Origin: a virus
Virus record (IMG/VR): IMGVR_UViG_3300021081_000002
Coordinates: 1-57,647 of that record
DNA: 57,647 nucleotides
Direction: 5' to 3' (one strand)
The notes beneath the pieces were generated by a model. That model worked only from the letters and a program-made list of their open reading frames with translations, did not search any database and had not been told where the DNA came from. This document shows positions 1-8,711 of the stretch, in pieces; the first letter of the stretch is position 1, and each line of letters starts with the position of its first letter. Made by a program: the position numbers and the translations under genes.

Positions 1-127
1 CACCTAGACTTTAGTCCGCTACTAACCCGAGAGTTTTTTCCAAAATTCTCTTCTGGAAGTGTCTCGTTGCATCCAGTACACAACTTCATCGGATTATCCT
101 TCGGCTAGCTTCTTCGCAGTTGCAGCG
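1..127. repeat. Terminal direct repeat (circle overlap), copy 1
   Basis: Bases 1-127 are identical to 57521-57647, so the record closes into a circle of about 57,520 bp. The repeat falls inside coding sequence (end of TerS and start of the neighbouring HNH gene), which is not where a physical terminal repeat is expected. The odd length 127 is typical of an assembler k-mer overlap. I infer an assembly artefact of a circular or circularly permuted genome. Confidence 0.95.
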
Positions 128-600
128 GCCTTCGTCAGCTTGTCCATGTAGTCAACTGCACCTTCGGCGGCCTGCTTCACTTGCTTTTCCGCTTCCTCCT
201 CGGTTTGGGGAGTCTTGATAGCGAGTCTGTTCCGCTTCCTTGCTTCCCACGTCGCACCGAAGGCATCTTCTCTTCGACGCATCTCGGCCATCAATAGTGC
301 GACATTAGATGCGGCTAGTGGCTTATCGCGAGCGACGTCAGGCCGGCGGATTCTCCACAGTTCGTTGTGAATCATCGCAGCCTCCAACAGACTCCACCAG
401 TCTGTCTCGATCATCAGCTTCGCTTGGGGCGACCGGCGCCACATCTCCCACCACGCTCGGGTCAATTTGCACCACTGGATGTTCGGGTGGTCAGGGAGAT
501 CGAAACCCCTGATTACACCGTCCTCCGTGATGATCTCTTCCTCGAACCGTACTGGGTTCCTGCGGACGCGGTCTTCGTCATCCTTCGGAATATTGCCCAT
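94..600 (-). CDS. Terminase small subunit
   Basis: A 168-residue protein predicted to recognise phage DNA and hand it to TerL for packaging. The Trp-rich central part (WWEMWRRSPQAKL, then TDWWSLLEAAMIHNELWR at about residues 50-82) matches the small-subunit pattern common in actinophages. The C-terminus is charged and helical, rich in Lys, Glu and Ala. The SD AGGAGGT precedes the ATG by 6 bases. Across the circle junction its stop lies 4 bases before the HNH gene at 57609, which separates it from TerL. The assignment rests on family resemblance plus position. Confidence 0.75.
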   Translation of the reverse strand: MGNIPKDDEDRVRRNPVRFEEEIITEDGVIRGFDLPDHPNIQWCKLTRAWWEMWRRSPQAKLMIETDWWSLLEAAMIHNELWRIRRPDVARDKPLAASNVALLMAEMRRREDAFGATWEARKRNRLAIKTPQTEEEAEKQVKQAAEGAVDYMDKLTKAAATAKKLAEG

Positions 601-622
601 CTTTGACCTCCTGGGTCTGATT

Positions 623-2146
623 TTAAAAGAACGTTATAATGATGGCTATTCCCTCTTTGCCAGCGCCACCCGCACCACTATTACTACCGTTGACCGAGGC
701 GCCACCGCCTCCGCCACCGCCTCCGTAGATCCCTGCGTCAGCTCCAGCCTGCGCGGCAGTCGTAATAGAAGAAGCGCCACCGCCTCCGCCGGAACCGGGC
801 CTACCAGACCCGGAAACGATTGCTGTCCCGGAGCCGGGCGAGGTTGAATCTACGACCCCACCGACGCCAGCAGACGCCGTCGAACTGTTAGAGGCTCCAC
901 CGTTGCCACCGTTGCTAGCGACATTCGCAGTAGTTATGCCTCCACCGGCTCCACCCCCACCTGCGGCAGCTGACGCGCCGCTGTTGGGTCCAGCGAGCCC
1001 TGTAGCAGATGCGGCACCTCCAGCGGTGCCGATACTCATACCGCTGCCACCACCACCGGCCGTACCTAGTCCATTTGTACCGCCGCTGCCTCCAGCACCA
1101 GCTCCCGCGCGCACAAGCCCCGTACCGATTCCTGTAGAGGTTCCAGCGGCACCGGCCGCTCCATCGGTGTCGTTCGCTGTGACCGCTGCGCCACCGGCCC
1201 CGCCACCGCTGCCTACAATTACAGCTAACGTACTAGATAGGACGGAAGCAGGAAAGGTCGCCATCGTTTGGCCTCCGCCACCGCCTCCGCTGCCACCAGC
1301 TCGGACGGTGCCAGCTGCGCCACGTCGACCGGAACCTCCACCCGCGCCACCTCCGACAAGGAAAACATGCACGACTGTTGCGCCGGACGGTTTGGTCCAG
1401 GTGCCAGAGGTTGTAAATACTTGGACGTCGGGTGTCGGGGCTGCGGCACCAGTCGCGCCAGTAGGACCAACTAACGACACCCCGGAGGGCCATGAGCCCG
1501 TAGCCTTCGGTCCATACAAGAACGAAGTCGTCGTCCTAATATAGAAATCTCCGTTCACACCTTCAGTTGTTGGGGCGGCAGTTCCACTTAAGACTGTTTT
1601 ACCATCGGCGCCAGCCGAACCTGTCGATCCTGTACTACCTGTAGCTCCCGTGGTCCCCTGGATACCTTGCGGCCCGACTAGACTTGTGCCACCTGGCCAC
1701 GCCCCACTAGCCTTCGGCCCATAGATGGAGTTCGTTGATGTTCGGATGTAGAAGTTTCCATCCACACCCTCGGTAGTCGGTGCGGCGGTACCGTAAAGGA
1801 TGGTATTACCCGCAGCTCCAGTTGAACCGGTAGAACCGGTAGACCCGGTGGCGCCCGGCGTACCCTGAATCCCCTGGATTCCTTGGGGACCCACGAGAGA
1901 GACTCCCGAGGGCCAACTGCCAGCGGCCTTCGGCCCGTATATGAAGTTCGTAGTCGTGCGGATGTACCAGTCGCCGTTGACGCCTTCGGTGGTAGGAACC
2001 GCTGTTCCAGAGAGAATAGTCTTGCCATCTGCACCGGCCGGGCCTGCACCTTCACCCCCACCGCCAGGTGGACCTTGGACCCCAACCTCACTGAAAATAA
2101 TGGTGTCGTCGGGAGCAGAGATAATGATCAGTTCGTCGTCAGGCAT
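623..2146 (-). CDS. Collagen-like, glycine-rich tail adhesin
   Basis: A 507-residue protein, likely surface-exposed on the tail tip. The first half holds three copies of a unit starting DGKTILSGTA and containing PTTEGVNGDWYIRTTT and IYGPKA, separated by collagen-like Gly-X-Y runs (GPQGIQG, TGSTGSTGSTG). From about residue 245 (VFTTSGTWTKPSGA) a Gly/Ala/Ser-rich domain runs to the end and closes with IAIIITFF. That domain is a paralogue of the C-terminus of the upstream gene at 2156-4231. The SD AGGAGGAG precedes the ATG. Glycine-rich domains of this kind occur in phage receptor-binding proteins, so receptor binding is inferred. Confidence 0.7.
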   Translation of the reverse strand: MPDDELIIISAPDDTIIFSEVGVQGPPGGGGEGAGPAGADGKTILSGTAVPTTEGVNGDWYIRTTTNFIYGPKAAGSWPSGVSLVGPQGIQGIQGTPGATGSTGSTGSTGAAGNTILYGTAAPTTEGVDGNFYIRTSTNSIYGPKASGAWPGGTSLVGPQGIQGTTGATGSTGSTGSAGADGKTVLSGTAAPTTEGVNGDFYIRTTTSFLYGPKATGSWPSGVSLVGPTGATGAAAPTPDVQVFTTSGTWTKPSGATVVHVFLVGGGAGGGSGRRGAAGTVRAGGSGGGGGGQTMATFPASVLSSTLAVIVGSGGGAGGAAVTANDTDGAAGAAGTSTGIGTGLVRAGAGAGGSGGTNGLGTAGGGGSGMSIGTAGGAASATGLAGPNSGASAAAGGGGAGGGITTANVASNGGNGGASNSSTASAGVGGVVDSTSPGSGTAIVSGSGRPGSGGGGGASSITTAAQAGADAGIYGGGGGGGGASVNGSNSGAGGAGKEGIAIIITFF

Positions 2147-2155
2147 TCTCTCCTC

Positions 2156-4231
2156 CTAGAAATAGGTAACGACGATGCAAATGCCTGCACCACCTATGCC
2201 ACCCGCACCACTATTGTTCCCGTTGACTGAAGCACCGCCTCCGCCACCGCCTCCTCCATAGATTCCGCCAGCGGCTCCAGTTTGGCCGACTGTCGTAATG
2301 GAAGACGCACCACCACCGCCACCGGATCCAGGCACGCCCGAGCCAGTAGTGATTGCGGTACCAGAACCCGGTTGGGTGCTGTCTATGACACCACCAGCTC
2401 CAGAGGAGGCTGTCGCTGAGTTGCTTGCGCCTCCGTTACCGCCCGCACTCGCGGCGTTACCGGAAGAGATGCCTCCACCTCCGCCACCACCGCCTGATGC
2501 GGCAGACGTCGCAGAGTTAGCGCCAGCCGCGCCAGCCGCCGCAGCGGCTCCACCAGCAGTCCCGAGGTGAGCGCCGTTGCCAGCACTACCACCCGTACCG
2601 GCACTAGCAGTACCGCCGCTACCACCAGTAGGGGCACCAGACCGAACTAGCGTCCCGAACGTCGTCGCTGCGCCACCGGTACCGGCGTTGCCGTCCGTAT
2701 CGTTTGCTGTGATAGCGGTACCGCCTGCGCCAGCCGCACCGATTGTGACGGCTACGGTGGCACCTAAGATTGAAGCGGGGATGCGGTGCGCACTACTCCC
2801 AGCGCCACCACCACCGGATCCACCAGAACGGACTGAGCCGGCTGCACCTCGGCGGCCGGAGCCACCTCCGCCGCCACCAGCTATACAGCTGACGTCTACA
2901 AACTGAGCACCCGTTGGTTTAGTCCAAGTTCCCGTTGCTGTGAACACCTGGACATCTGTGGTTCGCACCGGAGGGACAACGCCCATCCGAGAGATTGTGC
3001 CAAGGTATTCGTCGATGTAGGTGTTGGTGAGGTTGCCGCTGTTGTCGTCTACTCCCGCAGTCGTCGCGCCAGAGTACGCGCCAGCGAGATTGACGTAGGT
3101 ATTCGAAACGCCACTAGCGATGGTGACGTTATGGCCTTTGTAACCCTTAACTCCAACGATTCGGTTGCGGTCCTGTAGCACCGTAACGCCGGTGTCGACA
3201 TTGACGGCGCCTGTACCCCGCCCGGGGATCTGACCCGTGATGGAGTTGCCACCGAAGTTCTCCGACACCGGAACAGCTAGACGGAAGTAGCTGGTGTTGG
3301 TGGCCGCAGCCTCCTTAGCGATATCAAAGAACTGGAAGTCGCTGATGATGTTAGCGGAACCTTCGATGTGAAACAGCGCGCCGTTGGTGGGGACGTGTAA
3401 GAACTCGTACCACCAGCTATCGAAGAGGTTGTCGTGGGGAGTGAACGAAGCATTGCCGGTGATCCTCGCTGCACCAGAGACGCCGCAGTCAGCCGAGCCT
3501 GTGATCGACCTGAACCCGATACCACGGAATCGGTTGCCGTTAGGCTCATCAGCGACGAAATAAGGGACGTCGTTAGCCTTAGCACTGACAGGGGTATTGA
3601 GTGTGATTCGTTCGAAGTCGGAGAGATAGACCCCGGAGCCGGGGTTTGATTTCAGCTCTAGACAAGGCCCACCAGTATTGGCAATTGCGATGTCGCAGAA
3701 CAACGCCGACCCCATGGCCAGCAGCCGGATGCCAGCGTTGTTCTTCGTGGCGTCAGCGACGTTACTGCCCTGGATGAAAACCCCAGATAGAGGCGTAATC
3801 CGTCCCATCGCGGAGGACGGCAGAACATACCCAGTGAAGTCCAGCACCGGCCCCGTCTGAGTACTTGCTTTAATGACAGAACCGTTCGGAGTAGAACCTG
3901 CTCCAACCCCCGCTCCGTCGCCATGAATCTGTACCGAGTAACCGCTTAGGCTCAAGCCGTTGAGGACGTCAATTACCATACCAGCGGGGATGCGAACGAT
4001 CGTGTACTTGCCCCGAGCCTCGGCCGCGTCGAGTGCGTTGATGAAGGCCGCACGGCTCCCCAGGGTGCCGAAAGCTGGGTTGTCTGCGCGAACCTCAAGC
4101 CCAGAGGTGTAGTTGGGGGTAAGGGAGGCAAGAGAGAGGCTGGCGCCAGTATCCGACAACACTAGCGAGTCAGCGTCGGTTATCGTCAGGCTCTCATTAG
4201 GTTCCTGAAATTGGAGATTGTCGCTAGTCAC
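2156..4231 (-). CDS. Beta-helix tail spike with glycine-rich C-terminal domain
   Basis: A 691-residue structural protein. Residues about 50-450 look like a right-handed parallel beta-helix of the pectate-lyase/tail-spike type: a start region SRAAFINALDAAEARGKYT, then many short strands with Gly/Asn turns. Residues about 455-691 (VFTATGTWTKPTGAQ onward) form a polyglycine domain nearly matching the end of the downstream adhesin gene, which points to domain duplication. It overlaps the previous small gene by 8 bases. It could bind or depolymerise a surface glycan; no catalytic residues could be assigned. Confidence 0.7.
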   Translation of the reverse strand: MTSDNLQFQEPNESLTITDADSLVLSDTGASLSLASLTPNYTSGLEVRADNPAFGTLGSRAAFINALDAAEARGKYTIVRIPAGMVIDVLNGLSLSGYSVQIHGDGAGVGAGSTPNGSVIKASTQTGPVLDFTGYVLPSSAMGRITPLSGVFIQGSNVADATKNNAGIRLLAMGSALFCDIAIANTGGPCLELKSNPGSGVYLSDFERITLNTPVSAKANDVPYFVADEPNGNRFRGIGFRSITGSADCGVSGAARITGNASFTPHDNLFDSWWYEFLHVPTNGALFHIEGSANIISDFQFFDIAKEAAATNTSYFRLAVPVSENFGGNSITGQIPGRGTGAVNVDTGVTVLQDRNRIVGVKGYKGHNVTIASGVSNTYVNLAGAYSGATTAGVDDNSGNLTNTYIDEYLGTISRMGVVPPVRTTDVQVFTATGTWTKPTGAQFVDVSCIAGGGGGGSGRRGAAGSVRSGGSGGGGAGSSAHRIPASILGATVAVTIGAAGAGGTAITANDTDGNAGTGGAATTFGTLVRSGAPTGGSGGTASAGTGGSAGNGAHLGTAGGAAAAAGAAGANSATSAASGGGGGGGGISSGNAASAGGNGGASNSATASSGAGGVIDSTQPGSGTAITTGSGVPGSGGGGGASSITTVGQTGAAGGIYGGGGGGGGASVNGNNSGAGGIGGAGICIVVTYF

Positions 4232-4541
4232 TTGCGATCACCTCGCCAATCAACAGAGTTTTGACGTATGGCGCAGTAATACGAAGCGTATGCCTCCCCC
4301 TGCCACTGAGATCATCCGTTTCAGTGGAGGGGAGGGTTAGAGTGATAACGCCCGTGACTCCGACGACGCTAAGCATCGAATTAGCGGTGTTAGCGACGAT
4401 AGTTACGGTATCAGTTACGAATTCCCATTCGATGGTTAGGCCACTGAGATCTACCGGTACACCGGCAGTCAGGTACTGAACCTGTCTGGTAGTGGTGTCG
4501 CCAGTGTATATATAGAAGTTGTAATTAGCTGGTAACCCCAC
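4224..4541 (-). CDS. Small tail/baseplate protein, Ig-like
   Basis: A 105-residue all-beta protein whose pattern (YTGDTTTRQVQYLTAG, PVDLSGLTIEWEF, GVITLTLPSTETDDL) resembles the N-terminal domain of baseplate upper proteins that anchor fibres. It uses GTG with a strong SD (GAGGGAGGG). It overlaps the beta-helix spike start by 8 bases, so the two are probably translationally coupled. Function is inferred from fold resemblance and position. Confidence 0.5.
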   Translation of the reverse strand: MGLPANYNFYIYTGDTTTRQVQYLTAGVPVDLSGLTIEWEFVTDTVTIVANTANSMLSVVGVTGVITLTLPSTETDDLSGRGRHTLRITAPYVKTLLIGEVIASD

Positions 4542-4553
4542 TGTGCCCTCCCT

Positions 4554-5390
4554 CTATCGGTTCTTTCGGAATCGCTTCCACCACACGTGCCCGTGCTGAG
4601 ACTCGTCCACTAGCCTTCGCATCTTTTCGAGATCACCGGTTGCCCGGTTGTAGCGAATAGCGAGGTTGTCATTAGTTCGGGGGTGATGCTGTCCCTTCCA
4701 TTTCCGAGTCACCCAAGTATCGCCATGCTTCGGGTGCCACATATGGAGGACGTCGTTCTTGGAAGTCTTATGCTTCCCATATAGAGTATCGAGCGCTCGG
4801 ACGAAGGCGATGTCTTCACCACCCCAGCCACGGAAGCGCTTATCCATACCACCGACGAGTTCGAATGCCTCCCGGGGCATAATCTGGATTAACGCACCGA
4901 ACCGGTGGCCGAAGGCAGAGCCTTGGATCGACTCGACGTCCAAGTCACTCGGCGGGGACGGGAATCTCAGCGGGTCGGTGGGAGAACTCTGAAGTACTCT
5001 CTCAGTCGCTTCAGCTGTCAATCGGAACACACGGCGGTAGGGAACGAACCACAACGGATATCCCTTTCGCCGAGCGCGGTTGATACGCGCGGCGGCATCT
5101 CTGATTACCTGACCGGGAATATAGGTGTCCGCGTCGAGTATCACAAAGATGTTGCCACGTGCGCGTGAGGCAGCGTCGTTCACCGCGCAAGTCTTCGAAA
5201 AGGGGGTGCCGTTGTCATCCCCCATGACGATCTCGGCCTCGGGGAGTTCGCTAGCCCAGTAATGCTCTAGCCACTTCCAAATACGTTTCCGGTGAGCGTT
5301 ATCTGGCCGGAAGGGCACGAGGAGGGAAATTTTAGGATCGGGCGGTCTGTGATGGGGATGGCGTCGGTGGCGCCACCAGCTACTTACCAC
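4554..5390 (-). CDS. GT2-like glycosyltransferase (DXD type)
   Basis: About 278 residues from a GTG at 5390. The open frame extends to 5537, but that part lies inside the upstream gene and is Cys/Trp-rich, unlike a real N-terminus. Features of a GT-A transferase: ISLLVPFRPDN at the nucleotide-binding strand, ILDADTY (DXD metal/nucleotide-sugar site), and GWGGEDIAFVRALD, matching the C-terminal acceptor-site motif of galactosyltransferase-like enzymes. It is last in the sugar cassette, directly upstream of the tail-fibre genes. Donor and acceptor sugars are unknown. Confidence 0.7.
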   Translation of the reverse strand: MVSSWWRHRRHPHHRPPDPKISLLVPFRPDNAHRKRIWKWLEHYWASELPEAEIVMGDDNGTPFSKTCAVNDAASRARGNIFVILDADTYIPGQVIRDAAARINRARRKGYPLWFVPYRRVFRLTAEATERVLQSSPTDPLRFPSPPSDLDVESIQGSAFGHRFGALIQIMPREAFELVGGMDKRFRGWGGEDIAFVRALDTLYGKHKTSKNDVLHMWHPKHGDTWVTRKWKGQHHPRTNDNLAIRYNRATGDLEKMRRLVDESQHGHVWWKRFRKNR

Positions 5391-6096
5391 TCTGCACCAT
5401 CTGACCAACCAACTCGAACATGTCGTATAACTCGTGCTGCATATCTTCGATCCAGTATCGCGGAGCTTGCTGAGTTTTGCCGAGCACCAGTTCCATGCCA
5501 AGCGAAGCAGAGTAGTCACGGAATTTAAACAACCCACCTTCCTTGTCTAGAGTCGTCGAATACTCGATTCGCCGGGGGATAGCGAAGGAGTCTGCCACGA
5601 TAATGCCGTGTAGTGAACTAGAGACAATTTTCTGGCACCGTCCGATCTCGGCAATAACCTCTAACGGGTCGCCTTCGGGACGGATAATGCGAGGGTTGTA
5701 TTTCGTGAACTGAGTTTCGAGGTGGTGATCGCTCCAGTGGGGAACGATACCGAGGTCGTATTCTTTCTTCACCGAAACGAGTTCATCACTAAGGAGTCCG
5801 GGGTCACCGATAACGATGTCTCGCCGACCACCCGAGGATAACGGACCCCTGGCTCCCAGGACTGTGGCATTGAAAGTCCGAGGGATGACGTCGGTGTTCT
5901 CGAATAGCATCCCAGAGCCAGCGACGATCCCGGTGTAGTGGGGAGTAACCGCTTCAAGGATAGAGCCGACACAGAGGATGTCAGCGTTTACCACTGGCGC
6001 CCATTCGACTTCTATCCCTGCAAATCGACTGAGAAGTAGTGGGGTGAGTTGGTCGCCGAAGTTCTTTTTGCCCTTCCACCAAAACGCAGTTGTCAT
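5380..6096 (-). CDS. Polysaccharide pyruvyl transferase family protein
   Basis: A 238-residue protein. The start FWWKGKKNFGDQLTPLLL and the late motif SSLHGIIVADSFAIP are signatures of the family that adds ketal-linked pyruvate from phosphoenolpyruvate to sugars of cell-wall or exopolysaccharides. GSGMLFENTD and GARGPLSS fit the family core. The SD AAAGGA precedes the ATG by 6-7 bases. Its end overlaps the next glycosyltransferase start. Such enzymes are rare in phages. It could charge a virion or host-surface glycan; the acceptor is unknown. Confidence 0.75.
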   Translation of the reverse strand: MTTAFWWKGKKNFGDQLTPLLLSRFAGIEVEWAPVVNADILCVGSILEAVTPHYTGIVAGSGMLFENTDVIPRTFNATVLGARGPLSSGGRRDIVIGDPGLLSDELVSVKKEYDLGIVPHWSDHHLETQFTKYNPRIIRPEGDPLEVIAEIGRCQKIVSSSLHGIIVADSFAIPRRIEYSTTLDKEGGLFKFRDYSASLGMELVLGKTQQAPRYWIEDMQHELYDMFELVGQMVQSGK

Positions 6097-6100
6097 CTCT

Positions 6101-7012
6101 CTAATCCTTTCGGAGAGCCAGCTTTATACCATCTTCGACGGAGATCTCAGGCGTGTAGTGTTCGAGCATCCTCGTTGGGTTGCCGACGCGGTAGCGGACA
6201 CCAGTAGGTTTACAGATGTCGTATGTCACCTGTGGCCGAGCCACCGGAGCGGTGTTGTGATGTGGCAACCCGAGGAAGCCACGGTCGAATGCGAGATCCC
6301 ATGCGGTCTTAGCTAGTGCCCCCATCTCTGTTCCAACGCCGGTGCAGAGATTGACAGGTCGACGGTCATCATCTCGATATACAGCATAAGCTGCTCGTAC
6401 GACATCGTCGATATGAATCCAATCTCTAGTTTGACCGGGTGGTCCCCACACCGTGAGATCGTTATTTCGGGCACGCCGAATGATGCTTGGAAACGGGTAA
6501 TCAAGAGATTGGTCTGCACCATATCCACTAAACGGCCGGACCACGTGTACTCGTAGGCCGAGTTCGTTTGCGGCCTTAGCGAGTCTTTCTCCGGTGACTT
6601 TGGCCCATCCGTAGTTGGCGTCGGGGTTGGCGACATCGAGAGAGAGATCTCTTTCTTCGAGATTCTTGTGGCAATACTGTCCCTGAAAGTGCGTAGGATA
6701 GACGGCAGAGCTAGAGAAATACAAAATAGCACGCTGCTGAGTCCGAACAGCCCAATTGAAAAGCTCGGCATCCAAGATGAGGTTGTCTGCAAGGTTTAGG
6801 TTCGTCCCATCGATTGTCGCTCTTCCACCGACCTTATAGGCGCAGTGGACGGCGAGGTCGTAGACCTCATCAGCAAAATGGAAATATTCGACAGCAGACA
6901 AGCCGTCGTAGGCTATATCGACGCATCTGACCTCGTAATCGAGGTCAACGAGGTAATCGACCATATGCCGGCCAACGAAGCCGTTGCTACCGGTTACGAG
7001 TGCAGTTTTCAT
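6101..7012 (-). CDS. NAD-dependent sugar epimerase/dehydratase (extended SDR)
   Basis: A 303-residue protein starting MKTALVTGSNGFVG, the Rossmann TGxxGxxG dinucleotide-binding motif. A catalytic Ser region (YFSSSAVYP) and YGWAK (YxxxK) follow, then RDWIHIDDVVRA, typical of nucleotide-sugar epimerases and dehydratases. I chose the ATG at 7012 because it overlaps the preceding stop as ATGA; two further in-frame ATGs lie at 7018 and 7024. It probably makes the activated sugar used by the neighbouring transferases. The exact reaction cannot be told from the sequence. Confidence 0.8.
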   Translation of the reverse strand: MKTALVTGSNGFVGRHMVDYLVDLDYEVRCVDIAYDGLSAVEYFHFADEVYDLAVHCAYKVGGRATIDGTNLNLADNLILDAELFNWAVRTQQRAILYFSSSAVYPTHFQGQYCHKNLEERDLSLDVANPDANYGWAKVTGERLAKAANELGLRVHVVRPFSGYGADQSLDYPFPSIIRRARNNDLTVWGPPGQTRDWIHIDDVVRAAYAVYRDDDRRPVNLCTGVGTEMGALAKTAWDLAFDRGFLGLPHHNTAPVARPQVTYDICKPTGVRYRVGNPTRMLEHYTPEISVEDGIKLALRKD

Positions 7013-7557
7013 TGACATCCCCATATTTGGAAACAGTAGCCCGGGTCGAAGTAGGTCTCGCGGTAATGCGTGGGATTCCAGCCTGTGTCAACTAACATCG
7101 CCTTAACAGCCTCTTGATCCCAACTCCAGTAATGCTCGGGGTTGTCGTCCCGCCACCGACAGATTGGAGTGCTGACGATCAGCTTCTTCGACTTCTGACG
7201 TATCTGTCGTAGCACCGATTCTGGGTCGTCGAGATGTTCGAGGGTTTCGCAGCAAAAGAAGACGTCTACCTCTGGGATCTCCTTTATCGTCTCTTCGATC
7301 GGTCCGCAGTAGGCGTAGCCTGGAGCGTAATCCCCGAGGTACCGTTTCTGGAATGGCAGGCGATTGATGGTGAAAGCGTTACCGCAGGAGAGGTCAGCTC
7401 CGGTGTGGTCAGTGTCGTCCATCAGCTCTGCGGCTAGGTCCAGAGTCGAGCACACACGAAGGACATGATCTGGCCACTGAGTGTGGTCGTGGGGGACGGC
7501 GTAGATCTCTCTTAGCTCTTCGTCTGTATACTTCTCCCGGCAACGGTTGCGGTACAT
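7009..7557 (-). CDS. Class I SAM-dependent methyltransferase
   Basis: A 182-residue protein with GADLSCGNAFTINRL as the SAM-binding glycine-poor loop, DVFFCCETLEHLDDPESVL as the motif after strand 4, and KKLIVSTPICRW as strand 5, as in small sugar or metabolite methyltransferases. The SD GAGG lies 5 bases before the ATG. It overlaps both neighbours within the sugar cassette, so methylation of a cassette sugar is the likely role (inference). Confidence 0.7.
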   Translation of the reverse strand: MYRNRCREKYTDEELREIYAVPHDHTQWPDHVLRVCSTLDLAAELMDDTDHTGADLSCGNAFTINRLPFQKRYLGDYAPGYAYCGPIEETIKEIPEVDVFFCCETLEHLDDPESVLRQIRQKSKKLIVSTPICRWRDDNPEHYWSWDQEAVKAMLVDTGWNPTHYRETYFDPGYCFQIWGCQ

Positions 7558-8312
7558 CCGTACCTCGCTTCAAAGACGTCGGGATTAGCTAAAAGTTCCT
7601 TATCGGTGGGCCAGCCACCGTCAGCCCAGTCGAAGTTGCTACGGTTGCCGTGTTCGGGGAACCGCATCTTCCCGTTGGCGTAATACCCAGCTCCGCAAAA
7701 TGACCGCGTCGGCCGAGCTACCCGAAGAGGCCGCCGCTGAGACATCCGCTCGTACATCCAATTGCATCCGATGTGAGCCATAATCTTCCTTCGGCATATC
7801 GGCCAGACCTGGAATAGCAGTGCTAGCTGGTCGGTCTGGTAGTAGTCACCGGTTATGGTATCGGACAACCCACCGAGTTCGTAATAATTACTCCGCTGAA
7901 TGCCCCATAGCCCCGCAAGAAGTTGCCGACCATGATAGGGGTGGTCTCGGATGACGTGATAGGGCAACTCTGATTGTTGTGACCACTCACGGACAGCTGC
8001 GATTTCCCTGGAACAAAGCCTGGAATCGACATCCCTAAAGAGGATGAAGTCGTGATCAGAATGCTTCACCGCACGGAATCTCCACCACGTCGCGGTCTGA
8101 TCTTCTGGTTCGTCGACAAATTCGAAGTCGGCATGAGGGTTGCTGTTCCGGATACGAGTGACTACTGAATCTGGCACAGATCGACCGCAGTAATACCACA
8201 AGTCCCAGTCTGGATGAGATTTGCGGTAGTCGGCGGCATTTGTTATCGCACCACCGTAGTAGATGTCGTCCTCATCCAAACCAAACAAGCTAAAAGCAAC
8301 TAGCCCCCGCAC
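7512..8312 (-). CDS. Glycosyltransferase-like protein (DXD)
   Basis: A 266-residue protein. DHDFILFRDVDSRLCSREI carries a DXD-type metal site in the place expected for GT-A enzymes, and WDLWYYCGRSVPD resembles the N-terminal strands of GT32-like or capsular-sugar transferases. YYQTDQLALLFQVWP fits the acceptor side. It starts GTG with the strong SD GGGAGGTGA, just after the inserted HNH gene. Specificity is unknown. Confidence 0.6.
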   Translation of the reverse strand: MRGLVAFSLFGLDEDDIYYGGAITNAADYRKSHPDWDLWYYCGRSVPDSVVTRIRNSNPHADFEFVDEPEDQTATWWRFRAVKHSDHDFILFRDVDSRLCSREIAAVREWSQQSELPYHVIRDHPYHGRQLLAGLWGIQRSNYYELGGLSDTITGDYYQTDQLALLFQVWPICRRKIMAHIGCNWMYERMSQRRPLRVARPTRSFCGAGYYANGKMRFPEHGNRSNFDWADGGWPTDKELLANPDVFEARYGCTATVAGRSIQTKS

Positions 8313-8315
8313 ATC

Positions 8316-8711
8316 TCACCTCCCATAGGTTCGGATTCGATGACAGTTAGCACAGACTACGTCGCACTTGTCTATCTCCTCTTGAACCAACCTAAGCGAA
8401 CGATGGGTGCCGGTGGCGATATTAAACTTTTTCTCTTTTGGATTACGGTGATCGAAGTCCATTACGCATGGCGGATATTTATTGCCGCAGTCCATACACG
8501 GAACGTCTTTGACGGAATTGGTGAGGCAGTAGAAAGCTTCAATACGTTCTTTCTTACCAGCGGCTCCCCAATTAGGGTTCTCTCGTCGCTTGACGTTTTC
8601 GCAATTCCTGCAATAAGACTTCAGGCCGTCGTAGCGTTTGGAGTTTTTATTGAACTCAGCCCGAGACTTTTCAGTGCTGCATCCCGGACAACGCTTTAAG
8701 CCGCGCGACAT
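8316..8711 (-). CDS. HNH-type homing endonuclease
   Basis: A 131-residue protein starting MSRGLKRCPGC. It has an N-terminal CxxC pair plus CRNC, then MDCGNKYP, the DFDHRN motif and a late CANCHR, as in zinc-stabilised HNH nucleases. The longer frame (to 8774) is only read-through of the upstream gene. It overlaps the upstream glycosyltransferase by 41 bases, in line with mobile insertion between two sugar genes. Expected to cut a specific DNA site and spread by homing. Confidence 0.7.
   Translation of the reverse strand: MSRGLKRCPGCSTEKSRAEFNKNSKRYDGLKSYCRNCENVKRRENPNWGAAGKKERIEAFYCLTNSVKDVPCMDCGNKYPPCVMDFDHRNPKEKKFNIATGTHRSLRLVQEEIDKCDVVCANCHRIRTYGR

Noticed and set aside
903-1544. Long Pro/Ala-rich frame on the plus strand
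   Set aside because: It is the antisense shadow of the glycine-rich adhesin gene; the same happens at 2298-2906. No SD and no fold-like sequence.
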